Source of the DNA: Cynocephalus volans
Lineage: Eukaryota; Chordata; Mammalia; Dermoptera; Cynocephalidae
Length of the DNA: 64,000 nucleotides
Direction: 5' to 3'
NCBI RefSeq assembly: GCF_027409185.1
Contig: NC_084462.1
Span: 155,607,490 to 155,671,489 of the forward strand
Position numbers and translations under genes: made by a program. Under the pieces are notes generated by a model, which saw only the letters and a program-made list of their open reading frames with translations, was not told where the DNA came from and did not search any database. Positions 1 to 13,200 of the stretch are shown piece by piece; position 1 is the first letter of the stretch; each line of letters starts with the position of its first letter.

Positions 1-269
1 AAAAACCTGTTCAGAGTATAAAAGCAAAAGAGTATCCAATTTAGAGTATCTGGAGAAAAATCTTTACAGAGAGACAGAGAGACAGACAATGCAGAATATG
101 ATTCATCAGATTCCACATCAGGAATCTGGACTAGATTCTCATGGGGCAATGATGGTCTCTGAAGACTTTTAAAACCAATTGTGAGGCCTAGTAACTACTA
201 TGGAGAAATGGACCTTGGTTAGCATCTTATTAAGAGACTGCATGGGCTCTTTTTTCCCCTCCCTACTAT

Positions 270-500
270 GAATTTTAGGACAGGCTGTTTGAAAAGGGGA
301 TTAGAGAATAATTATCATAGAAGCCAGGATAATAGTTACCTCTAGGGGATGGAATGACAGTGCTCTGCAGTGCTGCAATGTTTTATTTCCTGACCTGGAT
401 GGTGGCTACATGTGTGTTTTGCTTATAACTATTTATAAATTATACACACTTATCTACCTTTTTGTATATGTTACATCTCAAAATAAAAGAAAAAGGGAAT
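270..500 (+). mobile_element. Old LINE-1 3' end fragment
   Basis: Typical mammalian L1M-type 3' terminal sequence (the ggatggaatgacag and atttcctgacctggatggtgg region), ending in ttacatctcaaaataaaag. The remainder of 1-1560 shows no gene or other clear repeat. Confidence 0.6.
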
Positions 501-1564
501 TACTCATTTTAAATAAAGTATTATAGAATATCTAGAACTGGTCTATTATGCTTGAGGGTCTAAAGTGAAGCCAAAGTAGAGGTAAGGAACCCTTAAGGTT
601 CAAGCAACTTGCTGGAAAACCTATACTGTGGTCCTAACAGAAGTATGTCTGGATAGAGGTCTGAGAGCTCTATCTGCAATGGCTCAGAAGTAATAGTGAG
701 AAAGGGGAGAGAGAATTAAAAAAAAATAATAATAATAGCGTACAAGAGGCTGAAGCTAGTATTTACTGTGTTAACTCAAGAACAATCCGAACGGCCTCGA
801 GTCTAAGGAATGACTTCATCATGGGCTGAAATCACTCAATGATTTAACATTCATAGTGATCTACTCAAAGCCACAAGAGCAGCAAGTGTGAAAAATGTAG
901 GACTTAACCAAAAAACATAAAGTTAGAAGGATAAAACTTTTTGTTTTTTGAGACATTTCATATCACTCATGAGCTTGGTGAAGTGGAAGCAGAATGAATG
1001 CACTCTGGTTTTCAAGCTAAGATGCCAATTCACTGGGTCTGGGGGGTGGAGGCAAGAATCTGTTTTTTAAAAAAAATTCCAAAGAGGATTTTGTTTTGAT
1101 TTTCCAGATTGGAAACCAATGTATACGACACCATGATTACTTCCCCAAGAAAGTCAAGGTCCCTAATACTTTTCCTTCTAGGCCCAAGTCAGAGGTCTGG
1201 TTTTCCCTTTGCCAAGTTTACCTTTGGTTGGAAAAGAATTGGTACTACCTGCCACTCACAAACTGAGACTAGATAACCTCTGCTCTTGCTAAACTGGTTT
1301 CTTCTTCAGGAGCTGAGCACAAACACTTGTCCTACCCGATGGCTATACAGAAGAATGAGCATGATGACCCTGCTTGTCATTATGGACAGCAATCAGGGAA
1401 GGGTGAAGGGGCAAAGCCTGGGATAGGCCAGGGCTCTGGGTGTACAGTCTACCCCAAGCCAACTGCCTCAGAAGGAATTACTGAGGAAATGCAAAAACAT
1501 TTCTATATCTTTTCCTTTCCAACCTTCAACTAAAGCCCTGAATATTCACTTAAAGAAGTCACAC

Positions 1565-4113
1565 CTTAGTTCTTCTTTTAAATATTTATTTATTTACTGT
1601 ACAAAATATTTACATCATCAGCTACAACTGTCTGGCCATTTCACCTCTCCTGATGAAACTACGGCAGGGCTCGGACTCTGCTGAATTTCTGGAAACATGC
1701 CAATACTCTCCTTGGTGTTCATTTGATGCCTGGTCTTCAAAGACTCTAAAAGGCCAGGAGGGTAGTTGGCCCAAGTACCTAGACCACAAGGGCATAAACA
1801 AAAGAACTGGCCAAAATAAGAAACATGAATAGAAAATTGCCCAAGAAATAACCTGACCCCAATCTCCCTTCTCTCTGACATATTGTACCTTTTCCCCACA
1901 CTGGCTAGTACCAAAGCAGGATTAGGAAAAAAGGTAAAAGAAAAGGCAAAAAAGAGCAAAGATACTTTTGAATAGAATTAGAGAGAGAGTAAACTTGAAG
2001 AATAGAAAACCACAAGAGTACCAAAGGGTTTTGTTAAACAAAGACTCTGGTGCCTAAGCACCACCACAGGGATGCAGCTGCCCCAGTTGGGCAGCAATGG
2101 TGCCTATGGTGCTCTGAAAAAGTGCTATGATTAGAGCTTAAAACGACATATCCAGCCAAGAAAATCAACTCTACCTCCTGCATCAATCTCTGGAGGACTG
2201 CTGGAGGGGAGAATGCAGAATCCAGAAGAGGAGCAACTGCCAAAAACAGCAGAACCAAGCCACATGCTGAAAGAACAATGCCCCCAGCTGAAAAGCCCTA
2301 TCTGGGCCCAAGGGGCAGCATAATGTTTCCCAGGGTGATGACTAAACTTTCCTGTACATATCCCATGGGAAAAAAATTGGGGCACGCAGCAGCACCTTGT
2401 CCTGGTCCCTGAGGAGAGCAGTGACCATGTGGCATGGAGGATCCTGGGGTGTAGAGGCCCTGATGCTGGATCCCGGACCCCAAGGATAATGAGGTCAGCA
2501 CCCACGCCAAAAAAGGACAAATGACGACTGCGATGGAGTGAGGTCAGGCAGGAACTGTAGCAGCTCAGGAGGGCTTGTTCTCATGATCTCTGGGAACAGG
2601 AGGGCTCAGACATGCTTCTGGGAGGCCAAGGCATTGCCACAAGTCCTGCCTCGTCTCAGGACTCTGTGTACTTGCTGGTTTTGGCAGTAAAGATGGCTTG
2701 TAATATTCTCAGAATTGAGTGTCCCATTGGGAATGGTAGCTTGCAGCAATGACGTCTTAAAAACAGAAATTTGGAAAGTTGATGAGATTCTGAGTCTTGA
2801 AATTATTTTCATTCAAACAGTAATGAAAAAGGATGTTGTCATCTTCCAAGACACAGTGGCCAGTTTTCTTCAATCATCACCAAACAGTGAACCTAATATA
2901 GCTTCCTCCCTCCTTAATTCCCTTTCCTGGTAACTGATGGAGTGAAGGGAAGTACCTGGGATGGCTCGGTGTTAACTGTCTAACATATTCCTCATGCCTT
3001 TCCTCAGTGTCCTGACCCCAAGGACCTATGACAATCACTTAAACTCCTGATCTCTGTTCCCTTGCCTCAGTACTGCCAGAGAACAACAAGCAAAGAGAGA
3101 ATCAGGGATGGCTGGCATGCTATTCTCACTGTTCCAATCCTTTGCTACAAAATTTCCTTTAGTAGAACTCTAAAGAATCCCCAGCACTTAGCAGGCTGCA
3201 TAACTTGGAGGTCAGTGGCCAGGCCCAGCCACACCTCAGTGCAAGGAACAAACTCAGGAAAAGCCTTAGTAATGTTGAAGCCAGTCATGTGCCTGGCCAT
3301 GCCCCATAACCCTAAGGGAGAATCATACTCAGCACTGGAGGCTACAGTCCAGCTATCCCTCACATTCTTCATTCAGTCTGTCTGCTTTTCTCACTGGCTC
3401 AAAGTCAAGAAAAAGCTTAGAAAGTTCTTTATGGATTAATGATCATTTCCAAAAATGCATGCAGGGAAAGTGGCTTTTCCAGTTCTAACACCACAAAAAA
3501 AGATCTTTTTGTGCTATCAGTCTTCATTAGAGGTAGTCCAGTGCCATGGCCTGTTGCCTGACACTGTGCAGGGGAACAAAACCAAAGACTGCTCATGTGG
3601 GCCACTCCCGATCTGAGCTTCTCCTGGCTCCTGACAAGAGGCACTCACCTCTTCCATGAGAAGAACTGATATACCAGTCTGGTCACGTAGTGAGGGCCAG
3701 AGAGTGTACCACCAAGGAGCATCAGGGAGCATCAGCAGAGGGAGTTGGAGCAAGGCATGGATTTAAGGCTCTCCGCACACCAGCTTCCTGACAGAGCTGA
3801 GTCCTACTGAGGCAGCTCCAGCTACTGAGATCTTCAAAGGACCAAATGAAATGACAGCAGCATGGTCCTCTTCTTGTGACTGAATGGAGAGCTCAGATTA
3901 CATACATGCCAAAATGGCTTGTGGTGGAAATGTGCAGAGATGGGGGCAAAGTAAGGATGAGGCTTGTAGGTGACAAAATACTCCAGACACAGGGGAGCAA
4001 GCTGCATCTTCTGGTTGATTGTTATGTGTATTAAGGTCCGTGGTTATCATGTTTGTAACGTGCACCCAGATTCTCCAGAGAACATGGGAGCCAAATGGAT
4101 GGCCGGAGAGTGG
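1565..4113 (-). other. AREL1: Probable AREL1 3'UTR
   Basis: About 2.5 kb downstream of the stop. It is free of the SINEs, L1s and DNA transposons found throughout the introns and ends at tandem poly(A) signals. This repeat-free character fits a constrained 3'UTR. Short reading frames on both strands inside it have no recognisable homology and are treated as chance. Confidence 0.7.
1585..1594 (-). terminator. Tandem poly(A) signals for AREL1
   Basis: Overlapping AATAAA hexamers on the minus strand (TTTATTTATT on the plus strand), about 2.5 kb after the AREL1 stop. A GT-rich stretch follows about 30 bp downstream on the minus strand (near 1554-1570). No better-placed hexamer with a following GU-rich element was noticed. 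Confidence 0.65.
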
Positions 4114-4216
4114 TCAGAGCATTCCAAAACCCTCGCAACCCTCACTGATGGCCAGCTGCAGCATCCTGTGCACCTCTTCATATGAGTCATACGTAGGGAG
4201 GCACAACTGGTTAAAA
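4114..4216 (-). CDS. AREL1: AREL1 last coding exon (residues 790-823 and stop)
   Basis: The acceptor is ttccag at 4217-4222. The first base T completes Cys790, followed by FNQLCLPTYDSYEEVHRMLQ and the C-terminus ending CEGFGML. The TGA stop is at 4116-4114. The C-terminal Phe a few residues from the end is the usual HECT feature needed for thioester transfer. Confidence 0.95.
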
Positions 4217-7200
4217 CTGGAAGGGCAAGGGGAGAAGTGGTTAACTCATACCACCAGAAACACTGGCAAGGGCTGGAAAGATCACCCCCCACAGGGCGTG
4301 CAGTGGGAGTTGTATACCCACCATGTGTGTGCTGTAGGTAGCGTGCTATGGGTTGGAGCAGCAATAATCTGAAATGAGGGACAGAGGGCAGCAAAGCCTC
4401 CAGGTGGTAGCTGAGAAGAGCCTGTAGTGAACTGAAGTAGCCGAGCCAACTCCTCCTGGGTCAAACTGGAAACCACGGTCCAAAACCACCTCATGACCTG
4501 GCAGAGAGAGCACAAGGTTGGGATCACACATGGTACTCAGCCTAGGATTTGACCCCTGGAGGAAGGAACAAGATATCCTGAAATGTGGCTATGCCTCAGT
4601 TAACAGTTCTATGAAGACAGAGGTAGGAATGGTTAGATCTGACCACCTCTTCAGGAATTTACACTGCATACAAGTCAGGAGGGTAGGCTCTGATTACTTG
4701 GTCTATTTCTTTGCATTTCCACTTCCCTTCTCCTTATGGCAGTCAGCATGACAGCCCTTAGGGACCAGGGCTCCCTTCTGCTTGGACAACCACTGTCTTT
4801 CCCACATATATCATTTTTTTCCCAGACAACTTTTTTCTTCAGAAATGTTTTGCTTATAACATGCCACAAATCCGACTAAAAGAAGTTTGGTCCACTTACC
4901 TTTTCTCTGAAATGCCATGAGCCACCAATGACCACCGCATGGGCTTTGAAGTCAGACACACTGATGTCTCCAGTCCCACACATTAGAAGCTGGAAAAAGA
5001 TAGTTAGGTGTTACTAGGACAGTCAGAGGGACACAGACCCATTACAAGGTCAAAATGATTATGTTAACATGCAAAATGCAGAATAAAGAAACACCAGAAA
5101 AAAGAAGTTGAGGTCATAATGCCAGAATACTGCTTTAGAAAAATCAATCATAATAGGTCAATGGTTCCTAACCAGTGTGATAAAAAATTACAAAGCTTTA
5201 AAAAATATATATAGATGCTTGTGGCCCTACTCCAGACCTATTGAATCAGAATCTCAAGGGATGGATTATGAGCTGTGCAGTGTGAAAAAGTTTCCTAGGT
5301 GTTTCTGATGAGTATCCCTAATTAAGAATTGGGGCTATGAATTATTTTTAATTGAAACAAAGGACAAAAAGGAAACCAACTATTTACTGATAGTCTGCTA
5401 TGAACTTAGCCTGGAGTACCAGGGACAAAAGGCAAACTCTTTCCCTTTGAAGACCACCAATCCCAGTTGTGAATTTGTCAGATGGCCTTTCCTTTTCCCC
5501 AGGATTCATCCTTCTTTTGTGGATTGAACTTTTACTACCTTCCCTTCAGCCCTGCCTCTATTTGATCAGATAAATTTAAAAGTATGCCAAAAAATGAGAA
5601 CAGTAATGACATCAGAGCCCTAAACATCTTGATGTCCTAATTTGGTTCAGGATCTACTTAGCAGGCTGTGAGTGCTCATCCAATAGCTATAAAGAATAAT
5701 ACATCCTAATCAAGAGACAAGAAGAGCCCAAATTAAGCTTGAGGAGCCTTGGCTTCTTCAAAAAGAACGTGCTAAGTTTTGAGTAACTGAGAGCAGGATG
5801 TGGAACAACTGTAAGAGACTCTATCTTTCCTTTCTAATCACTTTACAAATTGTTACAAATGCGTGACTTCATGATAAAATAAAATATACTATTTCTCAGC
5901 CCCCAAAATAACAGAACTCTGTGATGGGTCTATCAGAAACTTTAGGCTGAAACATGGAGAGTTCATTTTGTTTGGATTTCATATCTGAAGGTACAAAACG
6001 TGATGAAAACTGCAGAAGACTAATTCTTGTTCTCCAAGCCAGCTCAGTTAATAAGAATAAGAATTGTGTAAGACCACCTAAAACTACTCTCCTCCCCCAC
6101 TTTTTAAAGAGCTTCCTCCCTACAGGAAACAGTTTGCAAACACATACTCCTCATAAAAGCCATGGAAAGTTAAAACTAATAACTTGAACTGTATGTGTCA
6201 TCTGTGAGCAGCAGGTAAGGACAAATTAATTTTACTTTTTTGCCCACACCTCATAAGGACTTAAATTCTGCTAATTATAGAATGGTATTTACCATCTTAT
6301 AGACATTTTTGGGGTTGCTACAGGATTTGAAATAAGAATATATTTACTATAAAAATATATATATAGTGCTGTGGTCTAAAACTCTCAATTACAATCACAC
6401 CTTTTGGTGTGTCTCCTCCATTAGAAGGTAGCTCCTTGAGGACTGGGACTTTGTCTTATTCATTGCTACCTCCCCAGTGCCTCAAACACATGACATACAG
6501 GAGGCACTCAACATACAAGGGGTCTTAAAAAATTTCATGGAAAGATTCGTATTAGCTTTTTTTAAATTAAAGAAAATTTTTTTGATGGCTGGCTGGTACC
6601 AAGATCCAATCCCTTGACTTTGGTGTTATAACACTTGTGCTCTAACCAACTGAACTAACCGGCCAGCCCTTTATCTTTTAATTCAATTTTTCCATGGAAT
6701 TTTTGAAGTACCCTCATATACCTGAATAAATAAATTCTATTATTCTCTTAAACATCATAGGATTTTATAAAAACTGTACATGATACCAACATTCTTTAAT
6801 ACTCAATCAGTATCAATAATATTTGATAAATAAATGAATATTATTACTCTTCATAAATAAGCTATTTGCTGCTTTCTAATTTTCACATTCTAATTTTTAA
6901 AAAGCTGAAAAACAGTCAAAAAATGGAAGAGTGGCAAAAGTGGAACAAGCCCTTGCATAAATGGCTTTCCTGTGGGATCTCACAACAGAAGGTGCAACAG
7001 GCTGGTTCTGGTGGACACAGACATGCACCAAGTCAAGAACAGGGGTTTGAATTGTAAGCACTTACCTCAAGCTCATTCTCATCAAAAATAGCCAAAAGGT
7101 TCTCAGGAACCAACTCATTCAGGCCTGAAACAAAGTAGCCAAAGTTAAAGCCATACCCATATTGTGGATATAGAAATTTTAACCACAAGGCCAAAGTAGA

Positions 7201-10200
7201 CAAGATCCCACCTTTTAAGAAATGTTCCACCTCCTCTTTTACTTGACTGGCCAGTCGATATTGGGCCAGCAAATTTAAATAGAAGATTTTATTTGCATTG
7301 GTGACTGGGGTTTGAGCTCCACCTGTCATAAGTTCTACAACCTGAAATAGGAGGCAAAAAGACAAAGAGAGGTTGTGGATGGAAGTTTATAAAATGACAT
7401 ATGCCTGGTCTGTTCTACAAACATGGCATTATTGAACTCTATCAGTATTGGTCACAAGTTTCTGCCGTGCATTCAGCTTTTCAAGACACCTGGTTTTATT
7501 TCGTTAATAAGCTTCAGCATTCCTACCACTACTGCTGTTTTCTGCAAGCTACTATTTCTGATGTGGGTGTCTGGGTAAGGTCTTCTCTGACCTGGTCAAG
7601 TAGTGGTGATACAACAGGAAGATATTATGGTTACATGTTAGCAACATTTTAATCTATGATCCAAAATTAAATCACTACTGCCTCTTCTCTGAGCCAACTG
7701 AGAGTAAATAAAGCCAGATAAGTAGTGACAGAAGTCTTTTTATGTCTCAGAAATTCTAAGATGGGAAGAGCTGTTCCACACATTCTTCTCTCTCTTATGT
7801 AAGTCAATGGAAACAGCCACAGCTTGAAACTTGGAGATCCTAGATTCTAATCCCAGGCCTGATGCTAACTTGCTGCAGAACTTCAATCACTTAGTTATCT
7901 GGGCACATGATTTTTCTATCTGCAAAGAAAGAGCTGAACAAATTGTATGATTCTCAAATAGAATTCATGTCCCCCAATAAAAAAACTCCTAAGGGAGCTT
8001 TGAGGAAGCCCTGAAGCACAGGTTAAACTACTACTGGGGAAAATTTGTCTACAGTGATCAAGGTTGTCTCCATAGGTGAACAAGGCCTCCACTTAGTTAC
8101 TCCATAGGTGAACAAAGGCCTCCACTTAGTTACAAGGTTAGATTTTAAGGTCTTGACAAAAGCATGGTAGAAACAGCTTGTTATTCCGCAGCAGGGATTC
8201 TCAATGGATCTAAAACTGTAGAACTTTTTTTCTGTTATTACATACATACAATTCTAAATATTTACTTTATGTGAATAAGCATTTCTATCTAGTAGCCTAA
8301 GAAATAAATTAAGATTTAGTATTCATATTAAACCCAATTAAAATGAGCACTACCTCACGCTTGATGACCCTAATTCAAAATGAACTCAAACCTTGCTATG
8401 CCTGGTCAGGAAGACAGGCTCTGGCCCCATGTGCACAAAGGCAGATAGCTGAGATTCTCATAATTTTCAGAAAGGATATCTGATTTTCAATTGAGTGGTA
8501 CCAGTGGTCACAGTTTTTCAATCATTGCTATTTTGCTTTTGATTATATATTACTGCAACTTTAACTTCATCATTATTATTTGATATTGTTTAACTCCACA
8601 ATGTAAACTGAAGCATATTTGCATCAGAAATACCTCTAGTCAATAATTTTCTAATAAAAAGTTTTAAAATATATAGCCATTGTATTAAAATAGGAATCAC
8701 CTACATCACCACTGTAATGCTGATATAGACACTGCGATCTCTTCCAAATCTGATTGTCCAGTGACTCAACTCATTATCGCTTTTTTTTTTTCCAACTGGA
8801 AGGTAGGAATGGTTGGGATAGATGGGCACATGTGTCTTTTGCACCACTCAAATAGGCTGAGATCATAAAGTGTGGGATGCAGTGTCCTAAAGCTGTGCTA
8901 TCCTATATGGCACTTGCTAGCCACAGGTGGTTATTTAAATTTAAATTAATTAAAATAAAATGAGAAATTCAGTTATTTGGTCACATTAGCCATATTTTGC
9001 ACTTGATATTAGCCAAAAGGCCGAGAAGCGATACATTAGCCACTTTTGGGGGCTTAATAGGCAAAAGAAACATAGAACATTTCCATTACTGCAGAAAGTC
9101 CTATTGGACAGTGCTGCTCCAGAGGAAGCTGGGGAACATGAGACCACAGGCTTTGGTCTTCTTTCTCACCTTATCCAATTGACCTGATTTGTTATATTTC
9201 TCTTCTGCAAATACCAGCTCCATCTCACTCATGTCATTGTTGAGGATAAAACAAACTTTAGATTTGTAGAATTCTGGGTCATCTGTTTCAAAGTACTGAA
9301 GAGATAGAGAGACACAGAACAAAACATGAATACTCTTGCCCAGAAATAAAATTTGTAACTGCTTGGAACCATCTATCCCTTCAACCTTAAGACTAATAAG
9401 CTCAGGTGGAGAAATTCCAGAGTTAATGGCCAGAGGCCTTAGTACAAATGCACACCTAAGATGTTACCTTGTAATGCATACGTAGTCCTATAATTTGGGC
9501 CAGGAAAGAACGGGTGAAGCGAGCTCGGACCAACTGCTTGTAGGCTCCTCCTAGAGAGGATTCATACAGACACTTGCCCACCAGCCGACCCGCAAACTCA
9601 TACATTTTCAGGCGCAGATGAGCAGGGCGATTAGGGTTGGGGTGCACCTGTCAAAGAAAAAAATTGAAAGGCCCTAGGCCCTTTTCTTCAAGCGTAGTTG
9701 TGGAAAGATCCACCTTCCTTGCAACCCCCAGGGAGCAAGAATTTCAGTGTGAAGATCAAAGAGCCCATCCAAATGACATTTGTCTTTTGGTATCCACCAC
9801 TGAGTAATTCAGTGACTAGAGGCTAAAGGGCAAAGAAGGACTTTTATATTATGTTAAGAATTTTATTTTAAGTTTGTGGCTGAGTATGTAAGTTAATCAG
9901 TGGATGATGTGATGCCTTTTCCCTAAACCATAACTTCTTTCAGCCAAAGTCTACTTCTCTACTCCTGTCACCGCTACCTAATCAAAGATCTAGTACAGAA
10001 ATCAACTGCTTCAGATATGTTTGAGAAATGCCTTAATTATTATAATAATAATTAGTAGAGTAGCCATTGCACTTTGCTTTTTAGTCAACTATTCATCTGT
10101 TTGCATTTTCTTTTACTTTATAGATGAAATAATGAAGGCAAAGAGGAGGTAGGCAACCTGATTAGCTCATATTCTAACTAGCAAAATTAAAAACAGGACA

Positions 10201-13200
10201 AAGGTTGTCAGACTTCCAGGTCAGTTTCATAATTGCAAACTCTTATTAGTCTATCCATATAAATAATCCACATTTTCTACCCACCCATGGGGAAATCACA
10301 GACTCACTAATGCTTGGTTGTTGTCACTGAATCGGGTGAAGAGCTGGTTGGTGGTATCAAATAGTGCTTTGCAGATTAGCTCAAACCATTCCCGGCGAGG
10401 CCCTCCCCAGTCCAGAGCTGAAAAGTATAATGAAAATAAAAAGTGACTCCGGCCTACCTCCTTGTATCACTTTTATTCATTTAGCCATAATTTTACACTC
10501 TCCACATTCCCTCCATTTTACTACTCTAGAGATTCCCTATTGCAACTCACCTAAACTGTAGACTTTTTTTGAAATCCCACCCTTTCTGTAGGATTAAAGG
10601 TAATCTGATCACTAAACTAATGTCCCTAGTGTGGAAACACAAGAGATTAGCGGTCTCAGGAAATGCACATTTTTCTTGGTTCTACCAAGATTACTTTGTC
10701 TTTCTGGTTGAAATTCTTAGAGCTCTCCCTCCAAGTCCCTGTATGGTCTGTGCTCTCTAAGCTCCACCATGCCATCTGGCCCTTTTTAAAAATACAACCT
10801 TTTTTTTCTTGACTCATGATTTCTTTTTCCCTTGGAAAGAAGGTGGGTTTTTCTTGGAAGTTGGGGGTGTGGGGGTTGTGGAGAAAGGAGTTAAGAAAGA
10901 GGGTGGGAGTGGGGAGGAGAGTTAAGAAAGATGAATATGAAATTTTAAAACTGACCTTCTTCATCCTGGAAAACCACTTCAAAGTTCTTACTCCAATCTG
11001 AGATGGAGAAATTCCGAGTGGCTTTCAGAGACTGAAAAGCAGTGAAAGGAAGGAAACTGTCAGAACACCGGCTGGCATCTCTTAGATGTTAAAGACGAAA
11101 CACACAAGAGCATTGTCACTATCCATTCAACTACTACTTAAGAGGAGATATATTATTCACAAATAAACTTTAATAATACCATCTTATACTTAAAATGCAC
11201 TTATCACCAGAAGGAATTTAAGGTTTTAAAAAGCAATCTAATTTGTCTTTGTACCATCACTATTGGAGGAAGAAGGACTGAAGCCATGTTGGGACCTAAA
11301 ACCATATGGGCTCTAAAAGATTTTTAAAAGACAGTTTTTTTCTTGGCATGCATTTCTCCGAGTTCCCTCTTTTCCCATGGTTATTTGATATTTTGGACCT
11401 TGGTTATGGGGCAAGATGACATTATTTGCATAAATGTAAAGTTGTTTTCCAGCCAGCCTGAAGCTGCAGACTCGCACGTACTACCCAGACCCTGAGATAA
11501 CAGCGAAGATGGGAGCAGAAACCAGACGGAGTCTTGGCAAGACCTCGCATGAAGCCCTTGCTGCTCACATGCCCTTCCCTCCTGCTTTTCATTTCCCACA
11601 TTCCATTCTCTTGGCCTTCTCTTTAAAAACCCCTCACTAAACCTGAGTCTTGGGGATGGCTTTAGCCTGGCCATTCTCCTTCAGGTTTAGCAGAGAGATG
11701 GGATAGCCTACCATCTCCTTTAGCTGAATAGATCTGCTTTTCTAACACCAACCCTTTGACTTCTGAATCTTTTTTTCTTTCCTTAAGGGGGCAGGTAGCT
11801 GGACCTGAGTTCAGTATCATCACTTTGCTGGAAAGTTGAATTCTTTCTTTTTTTTAAGCACTCCTCATTTTATTAATGAGAAAAATCTTGCATAAAGAAG
11901 TACTCAAGTCAGTAAGCTGTAAGCAAGAGAACCAAGGAGTCCTGGTTTTCAGTGAAGTACAGTCTATCCACTAGACATCTTTATCCACAAAACCAGATTC
12001 AGACAGGCAGCCATGCCACAGGGAGAATGTAGCTGAGAAAAGGGGTTTCTAGTCACACCTACCAGAGCCAAACATCACAAACACTTTCTGGACAGAGACC
12101 AAGCCTTCTCATTCTTGGGGAATGTAAGAATTATGCCAGTGTCTGTGGTGGAGACAGACACACACAAGGTGTTCCTTTTTCATTAGACCAAGTGACAACA
12201 AAAATCATTTCCTTTTAATCCAACAAGAGCTCTTCTATTCCAGAGATTCAATAATAAAAACTTCCTTCTTTAATCACTACTTACACCTGCCCTACATAAG
12301 AGTTCTATGAGACTGTTCAGGAACTAGTTCAGTATGGATTTCAAAGCCAATGTGTCAACTAGTCTCTCCTCTCAATGACATACCTCCAACAAATTTGCAC
12401 CAAACTTAGTATAATCAAACAAATATCAGTCTTTTATAGATATATCTAAAGAGATAAACTGAAATTTCTTAAGAAAGATAAGCTGCATGATATAACCAAA
12501 TACTTAAGAGGTTCTTAGTTAGAAACTTTGGCATCTGCTGACAGAGATGAAACTTTACGCACCGATTCCAACAAGGCATGTCTGCTGACCTTCAGGGTGA
12601 CTTTGGAATGTGGTCTTTTCATGTGTACCTGCCGAAGCTCTCGCTGGAAAAAGTTCACCTTGTCCTGAAAGGTCTCAGAGCCTCCTGAGGAGCAGCAAGA
12701 TCCATCATGATTACAGCCTTATTACAAGTCATCTGTGGGGTCCCACCTTCACACCCTCATGTACCCAGAATAGCTGGGATTGCTGCCTTCCCTATCAGAA
12801 TCCCTGTCAAACCTCACCTATGTTCTTATGGAGGGAGCGGATGAAAGTGGCTGCTAGAATGTTCCTTTCCTTACAGCTGAGCTCCACAGGAGGTTGAATG
12901 CCATCATCCACCACTAGTGTGAGGAGCTTATGAACAGGGTCAGGGCCAAGGTATGAAAACTAGCAAAGAAAAAAAAAAGGGGTTAATCTATAAAACCCTG
13001 AAACCCAGCAAAACCCCTCCGCATCCCCACCCTTCTGTACCAACCAACAAAAACAAGTTAAGCTTGTTTTCTCCAAGTGAGAACCTACCAGGAGTACACC
13101 TCCTTGTTTTTCACCTCAATGCTCTACAATTCAAATTTTATTTTAAATTACTGGAGTTACAGAGACTGCCTTTAGTAAAGGTCACAGGCAACACTACAGA

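Noticed and set aside
2131-2520. A 129-codon minus-strand frame downstream of AREL1
   Set aside because: It lies within the probable AREL1 3'UTR, overlaps other frames, and has no recognisable domain.
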